This document shows positions 12,325 to 23,684 of a DNA stretch of 64,000 bases, piece after piece. The position numbers and the translations under genes are program-made. Origin of the DNA: Gigantopelta aegis (lineage: Eukaryota; Mollusca; Gastropoda; Neomphalida; Peltospiridae); assembly GCF_016097555.1 (NCBI RefSeq), contig NC_054701.1:64040764-64104763 (forward strand), read 5' to 3'. The number at the start of each line of letters is the position of its first letter. Position 1 is the first letter of the stretch. The notes beneath the pieces were generated by a model. That model saw only the letters and a list, made by a program, of their open reading frames with translations, was not told the origin of the DNA and ran no database searches.

Positions 12325-12346
12325 CCCCCCCCCCCCCCCCCCCCCT
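12325..12346. repeat. Poly-C tract
   Basis: About 22 consecutive C just upstream of the transposase start. The stretch from 12347 to 13367 holds no gene I can support; 12671-12920 has GTTCCCAGAGATTAAA-like and GCGTCC words that resemble decayed transposon ends. Confidence 0.85.
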
Positions 12347-13367
12347 CTAGAAAATAATGATCTCTTTCGGGAAATCAATGTCGGTATTCATCGTTTATTC
12401 TTTCAAAATAAACATTTCACTTTGATCTGTATAATTATTTGAACCATTTCCTGCAAGCTAAATGACACTCACAACACCATGTGTTGTGTATGAATCGTGC
12501 TACTTGTTTGTTAATGCAAATCAGAACATTTAACCAATTTGTTTTATTCGCCCGGGAATTTCCGATTGTGTTCGGCCTGTTGACGAGAAGTTCCGAATGA
12601 TCGCAAATCCGCGATCTCTTTCTGGAAATTACCAACTTTACCCGATTAAGCGCAGCAAAGGATAAAGATGCAGTGTTCCCAGAGATTAAAACTTTTTGTT
12701 TTCGATATGGGGAATCCCCATTTGAATACGCAGTTTATAGGTAGAAAAGAAATAGTGTGTTACACAGAATGATCGGTCTTTGATAGTGGACAGGGTTACT
12801 GAAAATTTCAAGATATTTTGTGCGTCCCACGGGATGCAGTATCTCTATTTTTGCGGGTCCAGTTAAGTTTTAGTGCGTCCTATACGCAAGTTTTGTGCGT
12901 CCAGTAAATCCCTGCATTAATGTTGTATCTCTGTCAAAATGTCAACTTGTGTGTGTGTGTTATATGAGAGATTGAGAGAAGTGAGACAGTGAAAGAGGGG
13001 GAGAGAGGAAAAGAAGGACAGAGCAAGAGAGATAACAGATGTATGTGTTAAGTTTTGGGAAATCGAGTTTCTTAATAATTACAAAATTTGGAATAATTAG
13101 AGAGAATGCTTCATTGTTGTTTGTATGGTTTTTGATTTTTTTTAAATAAGTTAGTGGCATTAATTTTACATCACTCATGCTGTGTTATTGAGACAATTAT
13201 ATACACATTTAGTGCTGTCATTGTCAAAGGTGTGCAAACAGTGGTTTAATTGGTGAAACGAAAAGTCGTAGAATACATGGTTAGGATTTTAAAAAGTTTT
13301 TTTTACACATTAAGTATAATGTCAAAGTTGACATTTTTACCTGGGTACCACTTTAATTGATTACAGT

Positions 13368-13597
13368 CAGTGCTCCACAACTGGTGTAACAAAGGCTGTG
13401 GTGTGTACTATCCTGTCGGTGGGATGGTGCATATAAAAGATCCCTCGATGCTAATCAAAAAAGAGTAGCCCATGAAGTGGCGACAGCGGGTTTCCTCTCA
13501 CAATATCTGTGAGGTTCTTAACCATATGTCTGATGCCATATAACCATAAATAAAATGTGTTGAGTGTGTCGTTAAATAAAACATTTCCTTCCTTCCA
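13368..13597 (+). mobile_element. SINE family A, head missing
   Basis: Begins at CAGTGCTCCACAACTGGTGT, carries the core with GGTGCATATAAAAGATCCC and the family A tail GTGTCGTTAAATAAAACATT followed by CCTTCC. The tRNA-like head is absent (5' truncated). Confidence 0.85.
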
Positions 13598-14185
13598 CTT
13601 TAATACATTACATTAATAGTTGATATTTTGACTTGACATTTTTTCCAGTGACATTTTGACCTACATCCGTTAATTATAAAGATATGGTTATAGGGATTAT
13701 TTTATGTGATTCCCTAACAACAGATGTGTCAGGGCCACAATAAATGTATTCATAATAACAAATCATTGAAAATGTAAACAAATATCCACCATCTTGGATT
13801 GTAGTAAACAGACAAAACAGAAAGATGTTGTTAACGGGCGATCACAGTTATACAATAAATCAAAACATCAAAATTTTATCATGTACTGCAAGAGTAATAA
13901 ATTAAATTTAATTACCTCACAAAAATAAATACTTGCAATAATGACAACACTATTTTTCAATAATTAAATGCGATATCGCTACTTTTTCACTTTGCTACTG
14001 AATAAAACGTAAAGTGGCAAGTGACACAAGTTCTATATTTGTTATAAAGTTTTATCAATGTATTTTATACCTATTACAAGTACTGGTATTCTTCCAATAT
14101 TAAACAATAAATGTTTTATAGACGTTAACTTACATGTGCTTTTCAAACCTTGCATTCGGCAATGGTGTAAAGGATGTGAGTGGCG

Positions 14186-15273
14186 CTACCAGTCGGAGTC
14201 CGGCGATTTCGCCACCGGTCGATCTCGCCACGGGCGAGATAGCCGTAAATTCCATATACTGATGGGTGAAATCGCCATACTCTATATACATATAAGTAGA
14301 CGGGAATGTCAAAATGGGTTATTATAATAATATTTAATTAATGTTTTGGGTTTGATACTGTTCTTTATTCCCAAGCTTTTGTTTTTTCTGTCATTGCTTT
14401 TGTTCAGTTTACTCCATATCAGCAAGGTTGGGCAAGATCGCTGACGTTTTGTGTACCATTTCATTACTTATTGTTTGAGAACATATTAATGTAACAAATT
14501 AATAAAATTCAAACTGAAACTCCATCTGTCTGTTTTCTGTCTTCCATACTGTTTACAACAAAGTTGGCCCGACTGACGGTACTTTAAGCTTATTATTATT
14601 CAGTGCATGTTTTGGGTTTGATATTGGTTTCTCAAAAAGTTGGGCGTGGTCGCCGACATGTTTGTGTGTTCCATTTTATAGTACACTTATATATTTGAGA
14701 ACATGTTAATGTTACAAATTAATAAAATGTCAAACTAAAAGCTTGTGTATGTTTTCTTTTTTCGATATGTTCTTTACATCTACGGTTTTATAGAACTGAT
14801 CACATTAAATTACCAGTAACAGAAAACTAACGAGATAAGATACAAGGACAGATATAAAGATATATTGCTTATTAGCATTTCGCGATTGAGGTTTCATTAT
14901 AGGGAAATTGTTTCTGTATTTTAATAGTTAATACTGTAATACAGATGATTATAATTCATTATAACAGTTTATGTCTATATGTTGATTAGAGTTCACTATT
15001 ATTAGTGTTAATCGTCCCAGCTTCGATCGGCAGAATACAAACATTAGCTAACACTTTAACAGGCAAAGACAGAAAAAAAGGACGCATCACATTTGATTTG
15101 AACATTGTTCGTATCATTTCATGCAGTAAATGATAGTAATATAAACATTTTAAATAATAAAATTCCTCTTTAGTTAGATATATATAATACAGAGATTTCG
15201 TCCAGCAGTATATGGAATTTACGGCGATCTCGACCGGTGGCGAGATCGCCCTACTTCTACCAGTCTTCCGGTG
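14186..15273. mobile_element. Inverted-repeat DNA element, about 1.1 kb, with GGCGAT/ATCGCC arms
   Basis: Left arm 14186-14262 and right arm 15205-15273 are inverted copies. They share GGCGATNTCGCCACCGGTCGA and GCCGTAAATTCCATATACTG, and each arm holds its own GC-rich palindrome. The interior has a tandem duplication (14341-14520 and 14607-14745, both starting ATGTTTTGGGTTTGATA). No coding frame was seen. It is probably a non-autonomous transposon; superfamily not assigned. Confidence 0.65.
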
Positions 15274-15339
15274 CGGTCTCTAATTAGAGTGGAAATCTTT
15301 GCCAACTTTTTGGTTGTCGGGAATTGCCAAAAAAAATAC

Positions 15340-15421
15340 ATAGCTTGGTCTCTGACTGTAATAAGAGCGTATTTATGTCCGTCTAGCTCTCTTACAGTCA
15401 GAGTACTCGGGCTATGCTATC
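15340..15421. mobile_element. Short palindromic MITE
   Basis: Inverted ends TAGCTTGGTCTCTGACTGTA and TACAGTCAGAGTACTCGGGC around a 20-30 bp loop. The same end sequence occurs at 23461-23578 and, in part, at 19013-19050. Confidence 0.6.
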
Positions 15422-15530
15422 ACCTGCTAATTTCATCTAAATAAAATTAAATTCCATATAAAATTAAAATCCATCTAAATAAAATTAAAATCCATCTAAA
15501 TAAAGTTAAATTCGTACACAAGGCCATCAG

Positions 15531-15562
15531 TAGGACGTAGCCCAGTGGTTCGCTTGAAGTTG
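15531..15562 (+). mobile_element. SINE head fragment
   Basis: TAGGACGTAGCCCAGTGGTTCGCTTGA matches the tRNA-like head of family A but stops after about 30 bp. Confidence 0.5.
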
Positions 15563-15869
15563 ATGCAGTTTGCCAGGGTTTGGTTGATTATCATTATGCA
15601 ATTTATGCTTTTATGGTCACATAATCATAATGGTGTGCAAATACAGATGTCACATAAAATCAGTTTAACAGTTCGACACAGAGCTATATCAGTCTCATAT
15701 AAAATAATATAAAAACAGGTTGTCTATATTTATACCATATCTAGATATCGCTGCACCAGTTCTTTCATTCTTAAGTGAGGAACTGAAAAAACATCCACTT
15801 CCTCTGGCCAGAGCGGCGCCATTTTAATTTCTGATATCGTACAATCTCGCTCCTGCGCGAGATCACGTT

Positions 15870-15881
15870 GTTGCTAGGAAC
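15870..15881 (+). promoter_or_regulatory. X-box-like RFX site upstream of SPMIP1
   Basis: GTTGCTAGGAAC, two inverted half sites (GTTGCT and GGAAC) with a 1 bp spacer, about 138 bp before the ATG. RFX factors drive ciliary and axonemal genes through such X-boxes. One half site departs from the usual GGCAAC, so this is a candidate only. Confidence 0.45.
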
Positions 15882-16018
15882 CCGGGACACGCTGGTTGTC
15901 AGTGTGTAAACTGATGCAAAAGGGAGAAGGAGAAGTTGGTTCAACAAGTTCTTAACAAAAAACTAGCATTATTTGAAATAGAAATTAACACTGAATCTTC
16001 AGACTAGTCTTGGGCGAT

Positions 16019-16573
16019 ATGGCGTTCAAGGACTTTACTTACCAATATCAGAACTTCGTGAGAGAATCGGTGGAAAAGGAAAGACGCACGCGTTTGTTAT
16101 GGTACACTGAACGAAAAAAAAGAGGGACAGTCCAAGCCCCGAAGCAGTTCGAGGTTTTCAAGCGAAAAATCGAATCTTTAAAACTCGACGTGAAGCAGAG
16201 GTTACCACCGCTTGCCAATCAGCAGACCAAAAATAGACAAGAATTTAATCCAACTCTCAACAGATCGAAAACTATGGGAAACATTGTGGAAATGCGCCCT
16301 CCTACGCCGGAAACCAAGAAATATCTTTACGACGGCTTCACCAAGGAAGGAAAAGGTAGAGTTCATTACCTAAAGGAAAGATATAATACCATTCCGGAGC
16401 AAAAGTTTATCTACCCGGTTGTGAGTTCATGGGAATATGGATGGAAATTGGATGAAGCTCTTGAAGACAAAATTAAAAAGCCAGTCTACGGACGTACGAG
16501 AACGGTTGCGGACACTTTCTTCTCTAGAAATGGAATCCCCAAGGGAGTAGATAGGGACGAGGTGTGGGCTTGA
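16019..16573 (+). CDS. SPMIP1: Sperm microtubule inner protein 1 homologue (SPMIP1/ATP6V1FNB), intronless
   Basis: A 184-residue protein from ATG at 16019 (an in-frame TTG lies 9 bp upstream but the ATG is the natural start) to TGA at 16571-16573. The N-terminal third is a basic helix-rich stretch (QYQNFVRESVEKERRTR...). The C-terminal half matches human SPMIP1/ATP6V1FNB as I recall it: a YLYDGFTKEGKGRVHYL motif, then PEQKFIYPV, SWEYGWKL and TFFSRNG, in the same order and spacing, with overall length close to the human protein. The mammalian protein binds the lumen of doublet microtubules in sperm flagella. Here the coding region is uninterrupted, unlike the multi-exon human gene. The X-box-like site upstream fits an axonemal gene. 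It lies alone, opposite in strand to both neighbouring genes. Confidence 0.85.
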   Translation: MAFKDFTYQYQNFVRESVEKERRTRLLWYTERKKRGTVQAPKQFEVFKRKIESLKLDVKQRLPPLANQQTKNRQEFNPTLNRSKTMGNIVEMRPPTPETKKYLYDGFTKEGKGRVHYLKERYNTIPEQKFIYPVVSSWEYGWKLDEALEDKIKKPVYGRTRTVADTFFSRNGIPKGVDRDEVWA

Positions 16574-17387
16574 TGGATTTTATATTGTTATTCTTGTATC
16601 AGTATTGCTCATTTTATACCGAAGGGTGCCCACACATTGTTTCTCTCCTGTGACCGTGCATGATATCAATTTACAATGTCTAAAGATGTGCACTGGAATT
16701 CAGTTTAGGCCTACACCGTTAACGTAACTGAATGTTTTACGGAATTCAACCAGAAACATGATTATCTTTTATATTTGTTTACAATATAGAAAATCTACAC
16801 GCCATCTTAAATGAACATACACGGATTCACAATAACTGAACCTATTATAAAATCCTTATTTGACCAAGAAAAAGAAAAAAGATGGCGTTTTCTATTTGCT
16901 ATGCGCTCTGCAAACCTAACAACGTGTATACTGATATTTTTACAAAATTCAAATTAAATTATGCCATGGTCTTTGCAGTATGCATTATAAACGTGATTGG
17001 ATGTTTTCACTACATTTATTATAAAAATCCAGCTTGAATTCATGAAATAATTGTGTATGATCCAAATCGTGATTTGTGTTGTGCTGACAGTAAATCTCAA
17101 ACCTACACCTATTTGGTGACCCTTGTTATATTTTAAAGATGTACATTTATATAATTTTAAAATTAGAAAATGTTGATTACAATAACGTTTAGTTGTATAT
17201 TGAAGACTGTTTTATGTGTACAATATTGTAGCTTTGTTAGAATGGTATGAATCGCTGTGAATGTTGAAAGTAAAAAAAACAAACACTCCACCTGCATCTA
17301 TTTTACGCGACCTTTTATACATTTAAAACAAATAGATTTAACCACTGGAAAAATATTAATGTTTAAATGTATATTATATTGTTTTAA

Positions 17388-17427
<40 letters not shown>
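17388..17427. repeat. (TA)n microsatellite
   Basis: About twenty TA units in the AT-rich region downstream of SPMIP1. 16574-17387 is noncoding with no named element. Confidence 0.95.
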
Positions 17428-17430
<3 letters not shown>

Positions 17431-17936
17431 GATTTACGTGTAGTAAAACTTTTTTTTAAAAATGTTATTACTTCTGAATATGAAGAGTTTTCAGAATGAA
17501 AAATAAAATTCAAAGGCAAAAAAAAAAAAAAGAAGAGGAATGAATGTTGTTTTTCCCCCAACAAAATCTTGAATAATGCGATTTATTAATAGACAGAATT
17601 GTGGGTGCAGACAAAAATTTTGAATGTATATATTATGTATGAAATAATGACTTGTAAAATTTGTTGTATGTTTTGTTTTGGAAAAAGGTTTTAATACACT
17701 GCCTTTGCCCTTTATCAAATATTCCGTCCAACTGAAGATTGAAGAAACAATATAAACAAATATTTCTATTAATAATTATAAAATTTTAAAATATTTTATA
17801 CTGCTGAAGTTTTATTACATATGTATAAATTGTATATTGATGACTTGTGATTATTCTAGCATCGTATAAATCGATTAAATTTAAAATTGTTGTTGGCATC
17901 TGAATGTGTTGTTTTTATTTAATCAGTTGCAATATG

Positions 17937-17939
<3 letters not shown>

Positions 17940-17977
<38 letters not shown>
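17940..17977. repeat. (TTA)n microsatellite
   Basis: About a dozen TTA units. 17430-18430 otherwise shows nothing I can identify. Confidence 0.95.
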
Positions 17978-18430
17978 TTAAATGTCTACGTGACGCGCAT
18001 ACCATTGAAACGGTAAACAAAGTCAAATTATGCTTTGCATGCACGATGAACATTAAAAAACAGTTTTTCTGGAACGAACGACATACAGAACTCATTAACT
18101 GAAATACCTGTTCTTTTTAACTACATTGTACAGCTAAACATTTCAGTGAGTGCATATACTACTTTAAGCAACCTGTGTTCACCCAATATGCTAGCAACTC
18201 TGCCTTGTTCTTTGGGTTAACTGAGAGGCGCAATGGGTCTTCGCGTCGACCGGGTGCATTTCCTCTACCAAGATTTGCTAAATTTTAATTTTGTCTTAAG
18301 TATTTAATCTGCTAAAGTTATTTTTCTGTAGCCAGGGCTGGGTTAATTACAGTGTCTTCCATCGCTGGTTTAGTATATTATTTGTTAGGGGAGTGGTGCT
18401 GGGTTCCGGCTGGCGCGACGGTTGGACGGA

Positions 18431-18452
18431 TGGGGGGGGGGGGGGGGGGGGG
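18431..18452. repeat. Poly-G tract
   Basis: About 20 G residues ending GGAGAGGG. The following 18453-18900 shows no supported feature. Confidence 0.9.
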
Positions 18453-18907
18453 AGAGGGATGCCACCAGAAATTAGGGGTTAGACGCTTAGGCGTAGGCGT
18501 TTTGGATTTAGGGAGAGATAGGATTGTCTGGGGTCTTCCCCCGTCCCTCGCTCTCCCTGACCCCCCTCGGCCACGCTGAAGCTACAAATGGACCCGGTAC
18601 CTCCCCATAAAGGTAAATTACTGTTAGTATTATATTTTAATATCAACCTCCTGTGACAACCTTCAATCAACAACCTCCAACTTCGTTCCAGATAGGGCTT
18701 AGAGTTTGTTGTATTATTTTAATTTAGAACGCTCATTTAAAATGGTGAAAAATTTATTAGTCTAGGAAAATTTTGGATATAATAATAGTTTTTAAATAAA
18801 TTTTTGGACTACACCTTCAAATTATTATTTTTTAAATATAGTTAAATTTGTCCCCCTATATATATTTTTAATTTTTGAGTAAAATTCAAAATTATCCCGT
18901 TAAATTT

Positions 18908-19000
18908 TCTGTCCCGGAGTAGACTCTGGCTATCCAGAACTCGACCCCGGGACAGACATGCTTGAAACCTTCGTGGTATGGAAGCATGTGAATAAATAAA
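18908..19000 (+). repeat. Dispersed repeat fragment with GACAGACATGCTTGAAACC
   Basis: GACTCTGGCTATCCAGA through GAAGCATGTGAATAAATAAA ending in (GAAT)n. The same wording occurs at 48061-48145 and, in part, at 5685-5725. It looks like the 3' part of another retroposon family; function unknown. Confidence 0.5.
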
Positions 19001-19735
19001 TGAATGAATGAGCTACTCTGTCGTTTGAGAGCTAACTGACAAATGTACTAGGGCTACCAATATGCATCCTAGGGGATTGATTCCCTGGCCTCATCACATC
19101 TTAAATTCACCGACCCTAGTTTCTGTGGTATAGGCTATATAGCCTACGCACCTTTTCTGTTTCACATAAAAGGCATTTGAAGCTATATGATAAATTTTAA
19201 AGGGAACAGAAAGGCATTGGAATTGTTAAAATGTTAAATAATAACTTAAGTTGTAAGTATTGTGCAATTTAATACATACAGAAACTGTATAATAGGCAAA
19301 ACTACTTTACTCTGCCAGATAACTAGGGAGAGTGTCTTTAAGCGAGTGCTCTACCACTGAGCTACGTGTGGGCCCACGTTTCGCACGCATTAGGCTACAC
19401 GACCATCAAGTGAACAATATACTATTGAACTATAATATAAACATAAATCAGGTGTATTATGTTTCTTATAAAACGTTATTAATGGCAGCGATCGGCCCCC
19501 TGCGGGTTGCCATACGTGCTGCTCATTTAATATGCAATTTGCTTGTTTTGTTGAAAGACGCTTGCCGACAGGTGAAGTGACGCCAGTCACGCAATCTTTT
19601 GTATTTTGTTGATCGATTATAGAAATAAATATCGATTAGCACTTTACTGTATCAAAACAGTATCGGCCCTCAGACGGAGTATAGAATCAATATCTGGGAA
19701 ATCATCAGAGAATATTATACAATAATAATAATCAA

Positions 19736-19738
<3 letters not shown>

Positions 19739-19768
<30 letters not shown>

Positions 19769-19772
19769 AACA
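19739..19772. repeat. (CA)n / (CG)n microsatellite
   Basis: ACGCGCGCG followed by a (CA)n run. Confidence 0.9.
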
Positions 19773-19920
19773 CACCGTACGGGCTCCCATTTTTGTATGC
19801 GAGTAGGCTTGTTTTTGCCCGAATTAAAAGAAAATGTCCGAATCTGGATAACAACATTTATTCATATTAGCATAACTACTAAACAGCTATATAGGGTTGC
19901 AAACGCATCGTTACGCATTT

Positions 19921-20128
19921 ACCGGCCTCGGTCGTCGTAGTTAGACCATCGGTCTACAGGCTGGTAGGTACTGGGTTTGGATCCCAGTCGAGGTATGGGA
20001 TTTTTGATCCAGATACTGACTCCAAACCCTGAGTGAGTGCTCCGCAAGGCTCAACGGGTAGGTGTAAACCACTTGCACCAACCAGTGATCCATAACTGGT
20101 TCGACAAAGGCCATGGTTTGGTTCTTTG
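19921..20128 (+). mobile_element. SINE family C, head and core start, truncated by a poly-G run
   Basis: tRNA-like head ACCGGCCTCGGTCGTCGTAG, B-box-like GGTTTGGATCCCAGTCG, then CAGTGATCCATAACTGGTTC. It breaks off at a run of about 17 G (20128-20144). It matches the longer copy at 47300-47686. From 20145 to 20860 nothing else is named except an (AAATA)n run near 20707. Confidence 0.75.
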
Positions 20129-20861
20129 GGGGGGGGGGGGGGGGACGGCGGGCCCCTGCCCCCCGTAGATCCGCCTCTGATATCCCCACACACCCTCCTC
20201 TGGTTCCATCACTGTAGTCATGAACTGGATACCGTGATCAATGTACCACGGGGACTGACGATGTACCCTCTAAATGTGAAGCAATTTAAGAATTGTTCAT
20301 AATAAATGAACAAATAATTTGTAAACGGGATTTGCTCATTTAATTTCTTCAGTTCCACATTACATGCCGAGACGGCGAGGCATGCTGTTATCTGTATGCA
20401 CCAGGGCCAGATTATTAATTATTCAACACACATTCTAAAGCGAGAGTTCTTTGCAAACATGGCCATGAAATATTAACTACATCACCAAGGGAACAGGAAA
20501 ATGCGCTAGCAGAAAAAACTCAGTTGCACACTTGGTAAATATGAAATAATGAAAACAAAAGGAAGGCTTATAATATGCAACCATAATCAAACCTGTTGGT
20601 TATTAAGGCTTTCAAACATTATTGGTCCTTCTTTAACACATATGTAGTTTACAAATTAATTTAATGAATATCCAAATTGTTTCCTTAAAAATGTGTTACA
20701 TGAATTAAAAAAATAAAATAAAATAAAATAAAAATAAATCAAGTATTAGCTCTGTATTATACATGTTCCATATACAATAGACGTTGATCCCAGATTCTAG
20801 GGGTGGGTGTCGGTGTGGATGGATGGGGTAAAATATTTTCCTCTTGTTGTTATTCCGAAAG

Positions 20862-20955
20862 ATAGCCTATGAAGAAGCGGGGGCGGGTTTCGTCTCTGCT
20901 ATCTGTGTGGTCCGTAACCATATGTCCAACGCCAGAATAAAAATGTGTAACAAAT
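20862..20955 (+). mobile_element. SINE family A tail fragment, diverged
   Basis: GATAGCCTATGAAGAAGCGG through TCCGTAACCATATGTCCAAC to AAAATGTGT, a weak copy of the family A tail. Confidence 0.5.
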
Positions 20956-21380
20956 CACTGTCTTTCTTTTAAAATGAAATGGATACTTTTCGTATTTTTT
21001 TCGGGACTGCCCCGGCCCTAGTTCCAGACATGACCAGCTCCAACTACCCTTACTTTAGATCGGCGAAGAAAAGATTTTGGCCACACGACTCTTGACTTAA
21101 AGGCAATAATGTTTCTATTATAAGTAAATGAACCATAGAATGGAATCCAGTAATAATAACAAACGTGTTTCAACTCGCCTGGGGGTTGTCAACAAACACT
21201 CCAGCTGTGACCATAGTATATCATAACATAATATTATACAAGCTCATGATCAATCATACAGCGACCACCAGCATTAAAGGTAGACTCTACCTTTTATTTT
21301 CCGCTAAATGTATTCAATATTATTTGTTGCTGACATAAAACAGTAGACACACATAAAATAGTACAACAGTATAGTCATTT

Positions 21381-21450
21381 ATTGAAGAAGAAGAAGAAGA
21401 AGAAAGAAAGAATGAAAAAAAGAAAGAAAAAAAGAAAGAAAGAAAAGAAA
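21381..21450. repeat. Purine-rich (GAA)n/(AAAG)n run
   Basis: GAAGAAGAAGAAGAAG followed by AAAGAAAG units. A (CACAT)n run lies at 21591-21618 and a TATAT run at 21619-21642. Confidence 0.85.
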
Positions 21451-21757
21451 ATCTGATGGCCAGCCGAAAATGGCGGAGGTTAGGTTATTACAAAATTAAA
21501 GATTCGACATGCGTATTGGTTGCTCAAATGTTGAAGCATATGAAGCTGCCAGTCTTCGCTTTAGGCATCATATAATATATCTTATAATATCACATCACAT
21601 CACATCACATCACATCATATATTATATTATATTATATATATAGTACTAGTTTCCCAGGTACGACCTGGCCGAGTGTTCGCAAGCGTTTTATTTGCCATCC
21701 TCCTGGATAGCTTTATACAAAGTCTTGCAACATAAACATATAGGCTTTAGGTATGTG

Positions 21758-21912
21758 CAATCATGTCTGTGTGATGATGCATATAGAAAATCCTTGCTAC
21801 TAATGGAAAAATGTAGAGCGTTTACTCTCCAAGACCAAATGTTTGACATTCAATAACCGATGATTAATAAATCAATGTGCTCTATTGGAGTCGTTAAAGA
21901 AAACCGACTTTA
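21758..21912 (+). mobile_element. SINE family B, core and tail, diverged
   Basis: GTGTGATGATGCATATAGAA, then ACTAATGGAAAAATGTAG, CAATAACCGATGATTAATAA and TGTGCTCTATTGGAGTCGTT: the family B tail. Confidence 0.7.
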
Positions 21913-22199
21913 ACTGTGGACGAAGATTTTAATTGCAGTCACTCGATCTTTAGCCTATTGTACGTGTGCTCCCGGGTTTTTTTTTTTCCCGATCAGTATA
22001 GATTTATGACTCAGACACGTATGTTTAATGCGTTCGCGAATACTTATTATCTTAACCGATTATCCAGGCGTGTTCCTTGATCTTTTATTATTTGATTATT
22101 TGATCCAATATAAACGGCCTGCGACGTATATCAGGTCAAATAAATGACGATACACAAAGAAGAAATTATAACTTTTTGTTAACACTTGAAAAAGAACTA

Positions 22200-22372
22200 G
22201 TTCCAGCCAGTGCACCACGACTGGTATAGCAAAGGCCGTGGTATGTTTTATCCTGTCTGTGGAATGGTGCATATAAAAGATCCCTTGCTACTAATGGAAA
22301 AATGTAGTGGGTTTCCTCTCTATGACTTTCAATAAAATTTGTAATTGTGTCGTTAAATAAAACAAACAAATT
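22200..22372 (+). mobile_element. SINE family B fragment
   Basis: TTCCAGCCAGTGCACCACGA, the GGTGCATATAAAAGATCCC core, and a shortened tail ending GTCGTTAAATAAAACAAAC. It is followed by purine-rich repeats (22380-22453). Confidence 0.8.
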
Positions 22373-22966
22373 TTATTGAAAAAGAAAGAAAAAAAGAAAG
22401 AAAGAATGAAGAATTAGAAAAAGAAGAAGAAGAAGAAGAAGAAGAAGAAGAAAAACTGATGGCGCCACAATGACATGCTGTACCCTCCACTTGAGGACAA
22501 AAATGTTTTTTTGTTGTTGTTGTCATATTCTATATTTAATTAATAATAAAAATGTCTTGTGCTACCACTAGAGATTGTGCCTCCCTTTATCACCACAATC
22601 ATGTACCAAATTGTTGGATAAAAATGTAATAACAGCGATTTTCAGCTAAAATGAGGGTTGCTTGTAACAACATTTGTCAAATATCTTAAAACATATGTGA
22701 CCCCATATTTTTGCAGGTAGATTTGGGAAATGGAACGTAGTTATTCACGATCATGTCAGTTGTTCGTGTCTTTCCGTCAATATTAACGGAACTCTCCGAA
22801 GTAAAAATAGCCCGGAACCCGATATAACATATTGTTAATTTTTAATGTATTTTTTCGATTTAGCGAGGATTATCACTTTTAGTTATCAATAAAATGACCA
22901 ATTATTATATAGAAAACAATTTGTTTTTAAATGTAAAAAACCCCCAACATTCTGAACGTAATACAC

Positions 22967-22980
22967 ATAAATATATAAAA
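22967..22980 (+). promoter_or_regulatory. TATA-like element of the 7SL RNA gene
   Basis: ATAAATATATAAAA centred about 25 bp before the RNA start, where external RNA polymerase III promoters place a TATA box. Confidence 0.6.
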
Positions 22981-22996
22981 ATATGTTTTAGTTATC

Positions 22997-23291
22997 GCTG
23001 GGAGTTGTGGCGTGCTCCTGTAATCCAGCTACTTGGAGGCTTGGAATGTTGAATGTCTTGAGGTCGGGGGTTCTGCTCTCCGACGCTCTATGTCGATCGG
23101 GTGTCCGCACTAAGCTCGGCATCAATATGGTTTCATCCGCGGAGGCGGACGGTACCAGGTTGTCCAAGGAGGGACGGATCGGCCCAGGGCGGAAACGCAG
23201 CAGGCAGAAGTCCCCGTGTCAAGCAGTAGTGGGATCGCACCCGTGAATAGGCGTTGGTTGGTAGCCTGGCCAATACAGGTGGACTCGTTCC
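22997..23291 (+). ncRNA. RN7SL: 7SL (signal recognition particle) RNA
   Basis: About 295 nt, the size of animal SRP RNA. The 5' domain has GTGGCGTGCTCCTGTAATCC and CAGCTACTTGGAGGCT, matching the Alu domain. The S domain contains GATCGGGTGTCCGCACTAAG, GGCATCAATATGG, the helix 8 motif GGAAACGCAGCAGG, and GTAGTGGGATCGC. The 3' end repairs to the Alu domain (GTAGCCTGGCCAATA) and stops before a T-run. All signature loops are present, so this looks like a functional gene. The RNA scaffolds the SRP proteins and pauses and targets ribosomes to the endoplasmic reticulum. Confidence 0.95.
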
Positions 23292-23306
23292 TTTTTTTTT
23301 TTTTTT
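23292..23306 (+). terminator. RNA polymerase III T-run terminator of the 7SL gene
   Basis: Fifteen consecutive T directly after the 7SL 3' end. Confidence 0.9.
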
Positions 23307-23460
23307 CTTATTCTTTTTTTCAAAATCACTATAGCAACAACACTTTAGGTGCACAACTCGGGCTAAAATGTTTCTATTCCTTTACATCACATTTTATTTA
23401 TATTCTTTCTTAGAGAGTGCGATTACACAAATTTTCATATATAAATATAATATATAAATA

Positions 23461-23578
23461 TAGCCAGAGTACTCTGCCGTTTGAGAGCTAGACAAAGTTT
23501 TATACAGTTATGATCACAGAGAACAATCGTACCGTCCAAATGTCCGTCTAGCTCTTTAACGGCAGAGTACTTGGGCTA
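23461..23578. mobile_element. Short palindromic MITE, 118 bp
   Basis: Ends AGCCAGAGTACTCTGCCGTT and its inverse AACGGCAGAGTACTTGGGCT, with further inverted matching of GAGAGCTAGAC and GTCTAGCTCT. Flanked by AT-rich sequence. Same family as 15340-15421. Confidence 0.75.
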
Positions 23579-23647
23579 ATATAAATATCCAGTTATGACT
23601 TCTATACCTGAAAAGAAAAAACAGAAGAATTTTTTTTAGAGAGGAAT

Positions 23648-23650
23648 ATA

Positions 23651-23683
<33 letters not shown>

Positions 23684-23684
23684 G
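23648..23684. repeat. (TA)n microsatellite
   Basis: Two TA runs separated by CA. From 23700 to 24890 I see only low-complexity and fragmentary repeats (GT run and G run at 24457-24490). Confidence 0.9.

Noticed and set aside
12671..12920. Right end of the hAT element that encoded the 10.2-12.3 kb transposase
   Set aside because: The GTCCAGTAAATCCCTG-like end has no inverted partner that I could find left of 10239, so the element limits stay undefined.
19330..19375. Possible tRNA gene (GTAGCTCAGTGGTAGAGC on minus)
   Set aside because: Only an A-box-like half is present; no B box, acceptor stem or cloverleaf follows. Likely a SINE head fragment.
23007..23246. 79-residue frame at 23.0 kb
   Set aside because: It overlaps the 7SL RNA, whose structure and motifs explain the sequence.
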